DNA from: Alistipes_A hominis
Lineage (GTDB): Bacteria > Bacteroidota > Bacteroidia > Bacteroidales > Rikenellaceae
Length of the DNA: 64,000 bases
Reading direction: 5' to 3'
Assembly (NCBI RefSeq): GCF_014288115.1
Contig: NZ_JACOOK010000001.1
Coordinates: forward strand, 738,557-802,556
The position numbers and the translations under genes were made by a program. Of this stretch, positions 16,144 through 24,812 are shown in pieces. The notes under the pieces were generated by a model, which made no database searches, was not told the DNA's origin, and worked only from the letters and a program-made list of their open reading frames with translations. Positions within the stretch are counted from its first letter, which is position 1; every line of letters begins with the position of its first letter.

Positions 16144-18948
16144 ATGAACGAAGAACAAAATATCAACAACCGCCGGGACGACCTCCCGGCCGGCGCGGAA
16201 ACGGACGGAGGAAATAACGCCCGCGCCGGAAAATACGGACGTCTGACCGACGACAAACCCGACCGGCGCAAACTGACCGGCATGTACCAGGACTGGTTTC
16301 TGGATTACGCATCGTACGTGATCCTCGAACGCGCCGTGCCGCATGTCGAAGACGGGCTGAAGCCGGTGCAGCGGCGCATCCTGCACGCGATGAAGAAACT
16401 GGACGACGGCCGGTACAACAAAGTGGCGAACATCATCGGGTCGACGATGCAATACCACCCGCACGGCGACGCCTCGATCGGTGACGCGCTGGTGCAACTC
16501 GGGCAGAAAGACCTGCTGATCGACTGCCAGGGAAACTGGGGCAACGTGCTGACCGGCGACGGAGCCGCCGCCCCGCGTTACATCGAGGCGCGGCTGTCGA
16601 AATTCGCGCTGGACGTGGTGTTCAACCCGAAAGTCACCGAATGGATGCTGTCGTACGACGGGCGGAATCAGGAACCGGTAACGCTGCCTGTCAAATTCCC
16701 GCTGTTGTTGGCCCAGGGAGTCGAGGGCATCGCGGTCGGACTGGCATCGAAAATCCTGCCACATAACTTCAACGAACTGATCGACGCGAGCATCGCCTAC
16801 CTCCGGGGCGGCGACTTCGAAATTTACCCGGATTTTCCGACCGGGGGGCTGGCCGACGTATCGCGCTATAACGACGGACTGCGCGGCGGAGCGGTCAAAG
16901 TGCGCGCCCGGATCAACAAGATCGACAAACGGACGCTGGCGATCACCGAAATTCCGTTCGGCACGACCACCGAGTCGATCAAGGATTCGATCATCCGCGC
17001 GAACGACAAAGGCAAGATCAAAATCAAGAAGGTCGACGACAATACGTCCGACAAGGTCGAGATCGTAATTCACGTCAGCAACGACGAGTCGTCCGACCGG
17101 ACGATCGACGCGCTGTACGCGTTCACCGACTGCGAAGTGTCGATCTCGCCGAACGCCTGCGTCATCATGGACGAGAAACCTCACTTCATGGGCGTCCGCG
17201 AAATCCTGCGACGCTGCGCCGACCATACCAAAGAACTGCTCAAACGCGAGCTGGAGATCCGGATGGAAGAACTCGAACAAGATTGGCACATGTCGTCGCT
17301 CGAAAAGATCTTCATCGAGAACCGGATTTACCAGTTGATGGAAGAGTGCACCTCGCGGGAAGCGGCCTACGCCGCCGTCGGCAAGGGACTCGAACCGTTC
17401 GCCCGCCTGCTACGGCGCGAAATCACGCTCGACGACATCGTCAAACTGACCGAACTGCGAATGATCCGCATTTCGCGCTACGATGCGTTCAAAGCCGACG
17501 AACACATCCGCAACGTAGAGGACGAGATCAAGCAGGTGAAGCACGACCTGGCACACCTGATCGACTACGCGGTCGCCTACTTTACGCGGATACGCGATAA
17601 ATACGGTAAAAACTGCGAGCGGAAAACCGAACTGCGCAGTTTCGACTCGATCGAAGCGACGAAAGTGGTCGTGGCGAACGCCAAGCTGTATGTCAACCGC
17701 GAAGAGGGATTTTTCGGGATCGGAGCGGCGATGCGTAAGGACGAGTTCGTCTGCGACTGCTCGGACATCGACGACGTGATCGTCATCACGAAGGAAGGCA
17801 AATACATCATCACGAAAGTGTCGGACAAGGCGTTCTTCGCGAAGAACATTTATTATATAGGTATCTTCAAGCGCAACGACGAACGGACGATCTACAACGT
17901 GCTGTACCGCGACGGGCGCAACGGGCCGGTGATGATGAAACGTTGCGCGATCAAAGGAATCACGCGCGACCGCGAATACGACATCACCAAAGGAACGCCG
18001 AAAAGCGATATCTTGTACATGAGCGTCAACCCGAACGGCGAAGCCGAAATCCTGAAGGTTTACTTCAAACCGAGGCCGAGGCTCAAAAAGCTGATCGTCG
18101 ACCTGAACTTCAGCGAACTGGCGATCAAAGGGCGGCAATCGCAGGGCAACCTGTTCTCGCGCTACGCGATCCATAAGATCGTATTGAAGGAGCGCGGCGC
18201 ATCGACCCTCGGCGGCGTGGACGTATGGTACGACGACGAAATCCGTCGGCTGAACACCGACGGGCGCGGCGAATTGCTCGGCGAATTCGTCGGCGACGAC
18301 AAGTTGATCGTAATGACCGGCAAAGGGCTTTATTACACGGCGAACTACGACCTGGGCCTGCATTTCCCGGAGGACACGATCCGCGTCGAAAAATACGACA
18401 GCGACCGGATCTATTCGGTCGTCTATTTCGACGGAGAACAGAACTACTACTACGTCAAGCGGTTCAATGCCGAATCGAGCGACAACAAAATGCAGAATTT
18501 CGTCGAAGACACCGCCGGATCGTACATGGTGGCGATCAACAGCGACACCTATCCGCAGTTGCAGGTCGTTTACGGCGGACACAACGCCGGGCGGCCCGAC
18601 GACACGATCGACGTCGACGAGTTCATCGGAGTGAAGAGCCACCGGGCGAAAGGGAAACGAGTCACGACGCTCGACGTGGATAAAATCGTATTCGCCGAAC
18701 CGCTCGACAAGGAACCGCGGCCGGAGGAGACGCCCGGACGTCCGGACGACGAAAACGGAGCGGAAGAGACTTCCGGAAAGACCGGGAAGACCGCGCCGGA
18801 ACGCAGCAGCGCGCCCGACGCCGGCGGTGCCGGCAAAACCGCTCCCCCGAAAAATTACGTCGCGGGGGATACCGTCGAGTTCGACATCGCCGCCGAAGAA
18901 GAACAGCAGCAGAACACCAAACAGATGAACCTGTTCGGGGAAGAATAA
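16144..18948 (+). CDS. parC: DNA topoisomerase IV subunit A (ParC)
   Basis: 934 residues. The breakage-reunion domain runs through DGLKPVQRRILHAMKKLDDG, STMQYHPHGDASIGDALVQL and GDGAAAPRYIEARLSKFAL, where the Tyr of PRYIE is catalytic. A long coiled region and a beta-pinwheel C-terminal domain follow. The place of the GyrA box holds only GRQSQGN, so it is degenerate, which argues for topoisomerase IV. An acidic, low-complexity tail (residues about 860-915) precedes the C-terminal KQMNLFGEE. That tail ends in a QMNLF-type sequence resembling clamp-binding peptides; this is only a resemblance. Confidence 0.92.
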   Translation: MNEEQNINNRRDDLPAGAETDGGNNARAGKYGRLTDDKPDRRKLTGMYQDWFLDYASYVILERAVPHVEDGLKPVQRRILHAMKKLDDGRYNKVANIIGSTMQYHPHGDASIGDALVQLGQKDLLIDCQGNWGNVLTGDGAAAPRYIEARLSKFALDVVFNPKVTEWMLSYDGRNQEPVTLPVKFPLLLAQGVEGIAVGLASKILPHNFNELIDASIAYLRGGDFEIYPDFPTGGLADVSRYNDGLRGGAVKVRARINKIDKRTLAITEIPFGTTTESIKDSIIRANDKGKIKIKKVDDNTSDKVEIVIHVSNDESSDRTIDALYAFTDCEVSISPNACVIMDEKPHFMGVREILRRCADHTKELLKRELEIRMEELEQDWHMSSLEKIFIENRIYQLMEECTSREAAYAAVGKGLEPFARLLRREITLDDIVKLTELRMIRISRYDAFKADEHIRNVEDEIKQVKHDLAHLIDYAVAYFTRIRDKYGKNCERKTELRSFDSIEATKVVVANAKLYVNREEGFFGIGAAMRKDEFVCDCSDIDDVIVITKEGKYIITKVSDKAFFAKNIYYIGIFKRNDERTIYNVLYRDGRNGPVMMKRCAIKGITRDREYDITKGTPKSDILYMSVNPNGEAEILKVYFKPRPRLKKLIVDLNFSELAIKGRQSQGNLFSRYAIHKIVLKERGASTLGGVDVWYDDEIRRLNTDGRGELLGEFVGDDKLIVMTGKGLYYTANYDLGLHFPEDTIRVEKYDSDRIYSVVYFDGEQNYYYVKRFNAESSDNKMQNFVEDTAGSYMVAINSDTYPQLQVVYGGHNAGRPDDTIDVDEFIGVKSHRAKGKRVTTLDVDKIVFAEPLDKEPRPEETPGRPDDENGAEETSGKTGKTAPERSSAPDAGGAGKTAPPKNYVAGDTVEFDIAAEEEQQQNTKQMNLFGEE

Positions 18949-18967
18949 TGTAAAACCGATCCGAAAG

Positions 18968-19492
18968 ATGCTGATATTTTTAGTGGGATACATGGGCTGC
19001 GGCAAAAGCACGATCGGCCGGACACTGGCAAAACAACTCGGCGTCCGGTTTCTGGATATGGATACGCTGCTCGAACAGCGCTGCGGCAAAAGCGTTGCCG
19101 AAATCTTCACAGAAACAGGCGAAACCGGATTCCGGCAGTCCGAACGCGAAGTGCTGGCCGAGCTGACCTCCGAACGGGAGGCCATCGTGGCGACCGGCGG
19201 CGGCGCGCCGTGTTTCTTCGACAACATGGAAACGATGAACCGCGCGGGACTGACGGTCTATTTCAAAATGAGTCCCGAGAAACTGGCCGGGCGCCTCGAA
19301 CACGGCAAGGCGAAACGGCCGCTGCTGCGCGACAAAAGCGAAGAAGAATTGATCGGTTTTATCCGCGAAAATGTCGCAAAACGCGAAAAGTACTACATGC
19401 AGGCAAAGCTGATCATCGACTGCGACGGAGTCCGGGACGACTACATCGCACATCACATCGCCGAATACATCGAAACGAAAAAAGAGCAGTAA
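18968..19492 (+). CDS. aroK: Shikimate kinase
   Basis: 174 residues with P-loop FLVGYMGCGKSTIGRTLA at the N-terminus, shikimate-binding DMDTLLEQRCGKSVAEIF and FRQSEREVL, and the ATGGGAPCF motif. It phosphorylates shikimate at O3 in the chorismate pathway, which also feeds menaquinone synthesis (compare mqnE at 9986-11074). It begins 19 bases after parC and is followed 5 bases later by a lipoprotein gene, so these appear co-transcribed. Confidence 0.95.
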   Translation: MLIFLVGYMGCGKSTIGRTLAKQLGVRFLDMDTLLEQRCGKSVAEIFTETGETGFRQSEREVLAELTSEREAIVATGGGAPCFFDNMETMNRAGLTVYFKMSPEKLAGRLEHGKAKRPLLRDKSEEELIGFIRENVAKREKYYMQAKLIIDCDGVRDDYIAHHIAEYIETKKEQ

Positions 19493-19497
19493 ATCCG

Positions 19498-20223
19498 ATG
19501 AAAAACCTGTTTTACCTCCTGATTCTGGCCGCCGTGACGGGATGCTCCCCGTCGGGTTCGCAGCTTTCGTGGCGACAAGAGACTTTCGGACACAGCACTT
19601 TCACCGCAGACAGCGATTATGTCGAAGTGAGCTATCCGGTTGCGGCGGGAGGGCGAAGCGCCGATTCGATCAATCGGAAAATCGCCGACCGAATTAAAAC
19701 CGGTTTCGGCCTGACGGACGAAGAATACGCCCGAATGACGCCGCAGCAGGCGACCGACTCGCTATTGGCGCGCAAAAACCGCGATCCGCAGACCGCCCGT
19801 CTTCCTTACGACTTGCGTTTCCACGGAGAGATCCGTCAATGCGGTAAGGTAACGTCGTTGCGGTGCACCGTCTATACCCTGACCGGCGGGGCGCACGGTT
19901 TGCTGACCAACCTGTTTTTCAATTTCGATACGGAAAGCGGAAAGCCGCTGGATAAAGCCGATCTGTTTTCCGATACCGCCGGACTGCAACGGCTGAACCG
20001 GCAATATTTCGCGAAGCACCTTTCGGACGCAGCTCTGAGCGAAGACGCTTTGTTTGTTGGAACGGATCAATTACCTTTGCCGGAAAATGTGGGCATCGAC
20101 AGCAGCGGCGTGACCATGCTGTACAATCCGTACGAGGTGGCTCCTTACGCGATCGGAACGATCGAATACCGGATTCCGTACGAACAGGCCGAGCCGCTGT
20201 TGAAACGGATCGCCCGCCGGTAG
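19498..20223 (+). CDS. DUF3298 (RsiV-like) lipoprotein
   Basis: 241 residues starting MKNLFYLLILAAVTGCSPSG, a lipoprotein signal with Cys 16. The mature part shows the DUF4163/DUF3298 pattern: YVEVSYPVAAGGRSADSINR, then TLTGGAHGLLTNLFFNFDTE and the tail NPYEVAPYAIGTIEYRIPY. This fold also occurs in the anti-sigma factor RsiV, which binds lysozyme. No sigma factor gene is nearby and no membrane-spanning anti-sigma part exists, so a regulatory role is not supported. The start at 19498 is fixed by the signal peptide. Confidence 0.85.
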   Translation: MKNLFYLLILAAVTGCSPSGSQLSWRQETFGHSTFTADSDYVEVSYPVAAGGRSADSINRKIADRIKTGFGLTDEEYARMTPQQATDSLLARKNRDPQTARLPYDLRFHGEIRQCGKVTSLRCTVYTLTGGAHGLLTNLFFNFDTESGKPLDKADLFSDTAGLQRLNRQYFAKHLSDAALSEDALFVGTDQLPLPENVGIDSSGVTMLYNPYEVAPYAIGTIEYRIPYEQAEPLLKRIARR

Positions 20224-20275
20224 CGACCGCGCGGCCGGACGACATAAAAACGAATAAACATTAAACCCTATAACG

Positions 20276-23200
20276 ATGATCCTGTTTTTCAAGAAAGACG
20301 ATACCGTATATGCCGTTCAGGCGACGACGGAATTTTCTGCGGAAGAGATATCCCGGCTGCAATGGCTTTTCGGCGGAGCCGAACACCTCGGGGCCGAAAG
20401 CCTCGAAGGTATTTTCATCGGCCCGCGCCGCGAAATGATTACGCCGTGGAGTACCAACGCCGTCGAAATCACGCAGAACATGGGCCTGCACGGCATCCTG
20501 CGGATTGAGGAATTCGACGAAGCGCAGGACGAAAACGCCGCGTTCGACCCGATGCTGAAGCGGAAATACCATACGATCGACCAGCAGGTATTCACGATCA
20601 GCAAGCAGCCCGATCCGGTAGTTTACATCGACGACATCGCCGCTTACAACAAACAGGAAGGGCTGGCGCTCAGCGAAGAAGAGATCGCCTACCTGGAGGA
20701 CGTCAGCCGGCGCGTAGGGCGTAAGCTGACCGATAGCGAGGTATTCGGTTTCTCGCAGGTCAACTCGGAACACTGTCGCCACAAGATTTTCAACGGACAA
20801 TTCGTCATCGACGGCGAGGAGAAGGACACGACCCTTTTCGGGCTGATCCGCAAAACCACGAACGAGCACCCCGGCCGCGTCGTTTCGGCCTACAAAGACA
20901 ACTGCGCCTTCCTACAAGGCCCGAAGGCCGAACAGTTCGCCCCTGCGACCCACGACACGTCGGACTATTTCGAGATCAAGGAGTTCGAGAGCGTCATTTC
21001 GATCAAGGCCGAAACGCACAACTTCCCGACGACCGTCGAGCCGTTCAACGGCGCGGCGACCGGAACCGGCGGCGAGATCCGCGACCGGATCGCCGGCGGC
21101 AAGGGGGCGTTCCCGGTAGCCGGAACGGCCGTTTACATGACGGCTTACCCGCGGCTGGACGGCGGACGCGAATGGGAAAAGCAGACCGAAGCCCGCGAGT
21201 GGCTGTACCAGACCCCCGAAGACATCCTGATCAAAGCGTCGAACGGCGCGTCGGATTTCGGCAATAAATTCGGGCAGCCGCTGATCTGCGGCAGCCTGCA
21301 AACATTCGAACACTTCGAGAACGGCAAGAAATACGGATTCGACAAAGTCATCATGCAGGCCGGCGGCGTAGGCTACGGCCGCAAACAGGACAGCATCAAG
21401 GACGAACCGCACGCGGGCGACAAGGTCGTGCTGCTCGGCGGCGACAACTACCGCATCGGCATGGGCGGCGGAGCCGTTTCGTCGGTGGCAACCGGCGAAT
21501 ACGCCGGAGCGATCGAGCTGAACGCCGTGCAGCGTTCGAACCCGGAGATGCAGAAACGGGTTTACAATGCGATCCGGGCCGTATCGGAAGAGGAGATGAA
21601 CCCGGTCATCTCGATCCACGACCACGGCGCGGGCGGCCACCTGAACTGCCTGAGCGAATTGGTCGAAGCGACCGGCGGCCGAATCGACATGGATCAACTG
21701 CCGATCGGCGACCCCACGCTCAGCGCCAAAGAGATCGTCGGCAACGAATCGCAGGAACGCATGGGACTCGTGATGAAGGAAGAACACATCGGGAAACTGC
21801 GCCGCATCGCGGAACGCGAACGCGCCCCGTTCTACGTAATCGGCGAAGCGACCGGCGACATGCAGTTCACGTTCGTCAACCATAAAACCGGCGAAAAACC
21901 GATCGACCTGAAGTTGGAAGACATGTTCGGCAAGGCGCCGCGCACGGTGCTGAACGACCGCACGGTCGAAGAAACGTTCGAAGAGCCGGCATACCGGGCC
22001 GGCAACCTGGTGAAATACCTCGAAAACGTGCTGCAGCTCGAAGCCGTAGCCTGCAAGGACTGGCTGACCAACAAGGTCGACCGGTCGGTGACCGGCCGGA
22101 TCGCGATGCAGCAGACCGCCGGCAGCATCCAGCTTCCGCTGAACGACTGCGCGGTAGTAGCGCTCGACTACCAGGGAACGCACGGCATCGCCACGGCGCT
22201 CGGGCACGCTCCGGCGGCGGCGCTGGCCAATGCGCCGAAAGGATCGGTGCTGGCGATCACCGAAGCGCTGACCAACATCGTGTTCGCGCCGATCGACGGC
22301 GGGCTGTCGTCGGTATCGCTGAGCGCAAACTGGATGTGGCCGTGCAAGAATCCGGGCGAGGACGCGCGGCTCTATTCGGCCGTACAAGCGGCCAGCGACT
22401 ACGCGCTGGCGCTCGGAATCAACATTCCGACCGGCAAGGATTCGCTGTCGATGACGCAGAAATACCGCGACGGCGAACTGGTATACGCGCCCGGTACGGT
22501 GATCATCACGTCGGCGGCCGAAGTATCCGATGTCAAAAAAGCGGTATCGCCGGCGCTGAAACACCGACGCAGCCAATTGGTATATGTCGATATGAGCCGC
22601 TCGGCTTTTGGTCTGGGCGGCAGCAGCCTGGCGCAAACGCTCGGCAGCGTCGGCATGGAAGTGCCGACCGTACAGTCCGCCGATTATTTCTCGAAAGCGT
22701 TCGCGGCGGTACAAGGTCTGATCGCCGAAGACAAGGTGCTGGCCGGACACGACGTATCGGCCGGCGGTCTGATCACGGCGCTGCTCGAAATGACCTTTGC
22801 GGATAACACGAGCGGCATGGATCTGAGTTTCGCGGCGCTCGGCGAACGCGACATCGTACGGTTGTTGTTCAGCGAAAAACCGGCGCTGGTGCTGCAGGTC
22901 GAAAACGGCGTGGAGGTCTGCGAAGACTTGAAATTCGCCGGCGTCGACGCCTATGTAATCGGGGACGTCAACCAGGAGCGCCGGTTCGCGTTCATGCACG
23001 ACGGACTGGAAATGTCGCTGCTGGTGAATGATCTGCGCGACACATGGTTCAAGACCTCGTACCTGCTCGACCGCCGTCAGAGCGGCCCGCAGAAAGCGGC
23101 GCAGCGTTTTGCAAACTACAAGAACCAGGAACTCGTCTATAAATTCCCGGAAAACTTCACCGGGAAACTGTCGCAGTGGGAACTCGAAGCGAGCCGCCGC

Positions 23201-23980
23201 AAACCGTCGGGCATCCGGGCCGCCATCATCCGCGAAAAAGGGATCAACGGCGACCGCGAAATGGCATGGTGCATGCACCTGGCCGGTATGGACGTAAAAG
23301 ACGTGCATATGACCGACTTGATCGCAGGGCGCGAAACGCTCGAAGACGTGAACCTGATCGTATTTACCGGCGGATTCTCGAACTCGGACGTACTCGGATC
23401 GGCCAAAGGCTGGGCCGGAGCGTTCCTGTACAACGAAAAGGCGAAAAAAGCGCTGGACAAGTTCTTCGCGCGTCCCGACACACTGTCGCTCGGCGTCTGC
23501 AACGGCTGCCAGTTGATGGTCGAACTGGGGCTGATCACGCCGGCGCACGAGGAAAAACCCCAAATGCTGCACAACGACTCGCACAAGTTCGAGTCGGCCT
23601 TCCTCGGCGTACAGATCGAACCGAACGACTCGGTAATGCTGAAATCGCTGTCGGGTAGCCGGCTGGGTATCTGGGTAGCGCACGGCGAAGGAAAATTCCG
23701 GCTGCCGTACGAAGAGAGCTGCTACAACATCCCGGTGCGCTACCTTTATCCCGAGTATCCGGCCAACCCGAACGGCAGCGATTACAACGCGGCCGCCATC
23801 TGTTCGGTCGACGGCCGTCACCTGGCGATCATGCCGCACCTGGAACGGGCGATACGCCCGTGGAACTGGGCATACTATCCGGAAGAGCGCACCGAAGACG
23901 AAGTGACGCCGTGGATCGAGGCATTCGTCAACGCACGCCGGTGGATCGAACGTAAAAAAGGAGAGACGCGCAATGAATAA
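20276..23980 (+). CDS. purL: Phosphoribosylformylglycinamidine synthase (single-chain PurL)
   Basis: 1234 residues, the long single-chain type. The N-terminal PurS-like region is followed by the first AIRS-related half (VNSEHCRHKIFNGQFVIDGE, SIKAETHNFPTTVEPFNGAATGTGG cut here at its conserved core), the second half (IPTGKDSLSMTQKY), and a C-terminal class I glutaminase. The glutaminase nucleophile is Cys in LGVCNGCQLMVELG (near residue 1081) and a His-containing catalytic stretch follows near the C-terminus. It converts FGAR to FGAM in purine synthesis using glutamine and ATP. The stop overlaps murI by eight bases. Confidence 0.96.
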   Translation: MILFFKKDDTVYAVQATTEFSAEEISRLQWLFGGAEHLGAESLEGIFIGPRREMITPWSTNAVEITQNMGLHGILRIEEFDEAQDENAAFDPMLKRKYHTIDQQVFTISKQPDPVVYIDDIAAYNKQEGLALSEEEIAYLEDVSRRVGRKLTDSEVFGFSQVNSEHCRHKIFNGQFVIDGEEKDTTLFGLIRKTTNEHPGRVVSAYKDNCAFLQGPKAEQFAPATHDTSDYFEIKEFESVISIKAETHNFPTTVEPFNGAATGTGGEIRDRIAGGKGAFPVAGTAVYMTAYPRLDGGREWEKQTEAREWLYQTPEDILIKASNGASDFGNKFGQPLICGSLQTFEHFENGKKYGFDKVIMQAGGVGYGRKQDSIKDEPHAGDKVVLLGGDNYRIGMGGGAVSSVATGEYAGAIELNAVQRSNPEMQKRVYNAIRAVSEEEMNPVISIHDHGAGGHLNCLSELVEATGGRIDMDQLPIGDPTLSAKEIVGNESQERMGLVMKEEHIGKLRRIAERERAPFYVIGEATGDMQFTFVNHKTGEKPIDLKLEDMFGKAPRTVLNDRTVEETFEEPAYRAGNLVKYLENVLQLEAVACKDWLTNKVDRSVTGRIAMQQTAGSIQLPLNDCAVVALDYQGTHGIATALGHAPAAALANAPKGSVLAITEALTNIVFAPIDGGLSSVSLSANWMWPCKNPGEDARLYSAVQAASDYALALGINIPTGKDSLSMTQKYRDGELVYAPGTVIITSAAEVSDVKKAVSPALKHRRSQLVYVDMSRSAFGLGGSSLAQTLGSVGMEVPTVQSADYFSKAFAAVQGLIAEDKVLAGHDVSAGGLITALLEMTFADNTSGMDLSFAALGERDIVRLLFSEKPALVLQVENGVEVCEDLKFAGVDAYVIGDVNQERRFAFMHDGLEMSLLVNDLRDTWFKTSYLLDRRQSGPQKAAQRFANYKNQELVYKFPENFTGKLSQWELEASRRKPSGIRAAIIREKGINGDREMAWCMHLAGMDVKDVHMTDLIAGRETLEDVNLIVFTGGFSNSDVLGSAKGWAGAFLYNEKAKKALDKFFARPDTLSLGVCNGCQLMVELGLITPAHEEKPQMLHNDSHKFESAFLGVQIEPNDSVMLKSLSGSRLGIWVAHGEGKFRLPYEESCYNIPVRYLYPEYPANPNGSDYNAAAICSVDGRHLAIMPHLERAIRPWNWAYYPEERTEDEVTPWIEAFVNARRWIERKKGETRNE

Positions 23981-24758
23981 CGCACCGATCGGGGTTTTCG
24001 ACTCGGGATTGGGCGGATTGACCGTGTGGAGGGAGCTTTACCGGAAACTGCCGCACGAATCGCTGATCTACTACGGCGACGGGAAAAACTGTCCGTACGG
24101 AGACAAAAACCGCGAAGAGGTGACCGCTTACGTCGATCTGGCCGTCAGGCGGCTGATCGACCGAGGCGTCAAACTGATCGTCGTCGCCTGCAACGCCGCG
24201 ACGGCGATGGCGATCGATCACCTGAGGCGGAACTACGCGCTGCCGCTGGTCGGGCTCGAACCGGCCGTAAAGCCGGCGGCGATGGCATCGCGCAGCGGAG
24301 TGATCGGAATTCTGGCGACGGCGGCGACGCTGAACGGCCGTCTGTTCCGCGAAACGTCGCAACGCTATGCCGACCGGGTGAAAATCCTGACGCAGGTCGG
24401 GGAAGGTTTCGTCGAACTGGTCGAAAGCAACCGCGAGCAAACGCCCGAAGCGCTGGCACGGGTCGACAAACTGCTCCGCCCGATGCTCGATGCCGGAGCC
24501 GACCAAATCGTACTCGGCTGCACGCACTACCCTTTCCTGGCGGCGGCCATGCGCCGGGTAATCGGGGAACGGCGGGTCGACCTGGTGAATCCGGCGGCGG
24601 CGATCGAACGGCAGGCCGAGGCCCTGCTGCGGCGATTCGACCTGCAGGCGGAGCCGGAGCATACCCCGCAGTACGATTTTATGACCAGCGCCGACGAAAC
24701 GTACCGGCAGCGGTTGATCGCCAAAAGCGAGCAGGTACGGACGATGGACATCGATTAA
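23973..24758 (+). CDS. murI: Glutamate racemase
   Basis: 261 residues. It opens with IGVFDSGLGGLTVWREL, and the two catalytic cysteines are in VVACNAATAMAI (near residue 72) and VLGCTHYPFLAAA (near residue 183). It supplies D-glutamate for peptidoglycan. The gene overlaps the end of purL by eight bases, so it is probably translated from the same mRNA. A spacing of 54 bases separates it from ftsK. Confidence 0.95.
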   Translation: MNNAPIGVFDSGLGGLTVWRELYRKLPHESLIYYGDGKNCPYGDKNREEVTAYVDLAVRRLIDRGVKLIVVACNAATAMAIDHLRRNYALPLVGLEPAVKPAAMASRSGVIGILATAATLNGRLFRETSQRYADRVKILTQVGEGFVELVESNREQTPEALARVDKLLRPMLDAGADQIVLGCTHYPFLAAAMRRVIGERRVDLVNPAAAIERQAEALLRRFDLQAEPEHTPQYDFMTSADETYRQRLIAKSEQVRTMDID

Positions 24759-24812
24759 AAAACGCCGGAGCATCCGGCGCGGATAATAAAAACCTGAAAA
24801 CGGGTTGCAACT

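Noticed and set aside
16144..18948. Reading of the topoisomerase pair as DNA gyrase
   Set aside because: The C-terminal GyrA box is degenerate and the B subunit is short; topoisomerase IV fits better.
19498..20223. Anti-sigma factor role for the DUF3298 lipoprotein
   Set aside because: There is no cytoplasmic sigma-binding part and no ECF sigma gene nearby.
24169..24459. Long antisense frames over murI, purL, parC and many other genes
   Set aside because: They are shadows created by the high GC content; Arg/Pro/Ala-rich composition and full overlap with clear genes exclude them.
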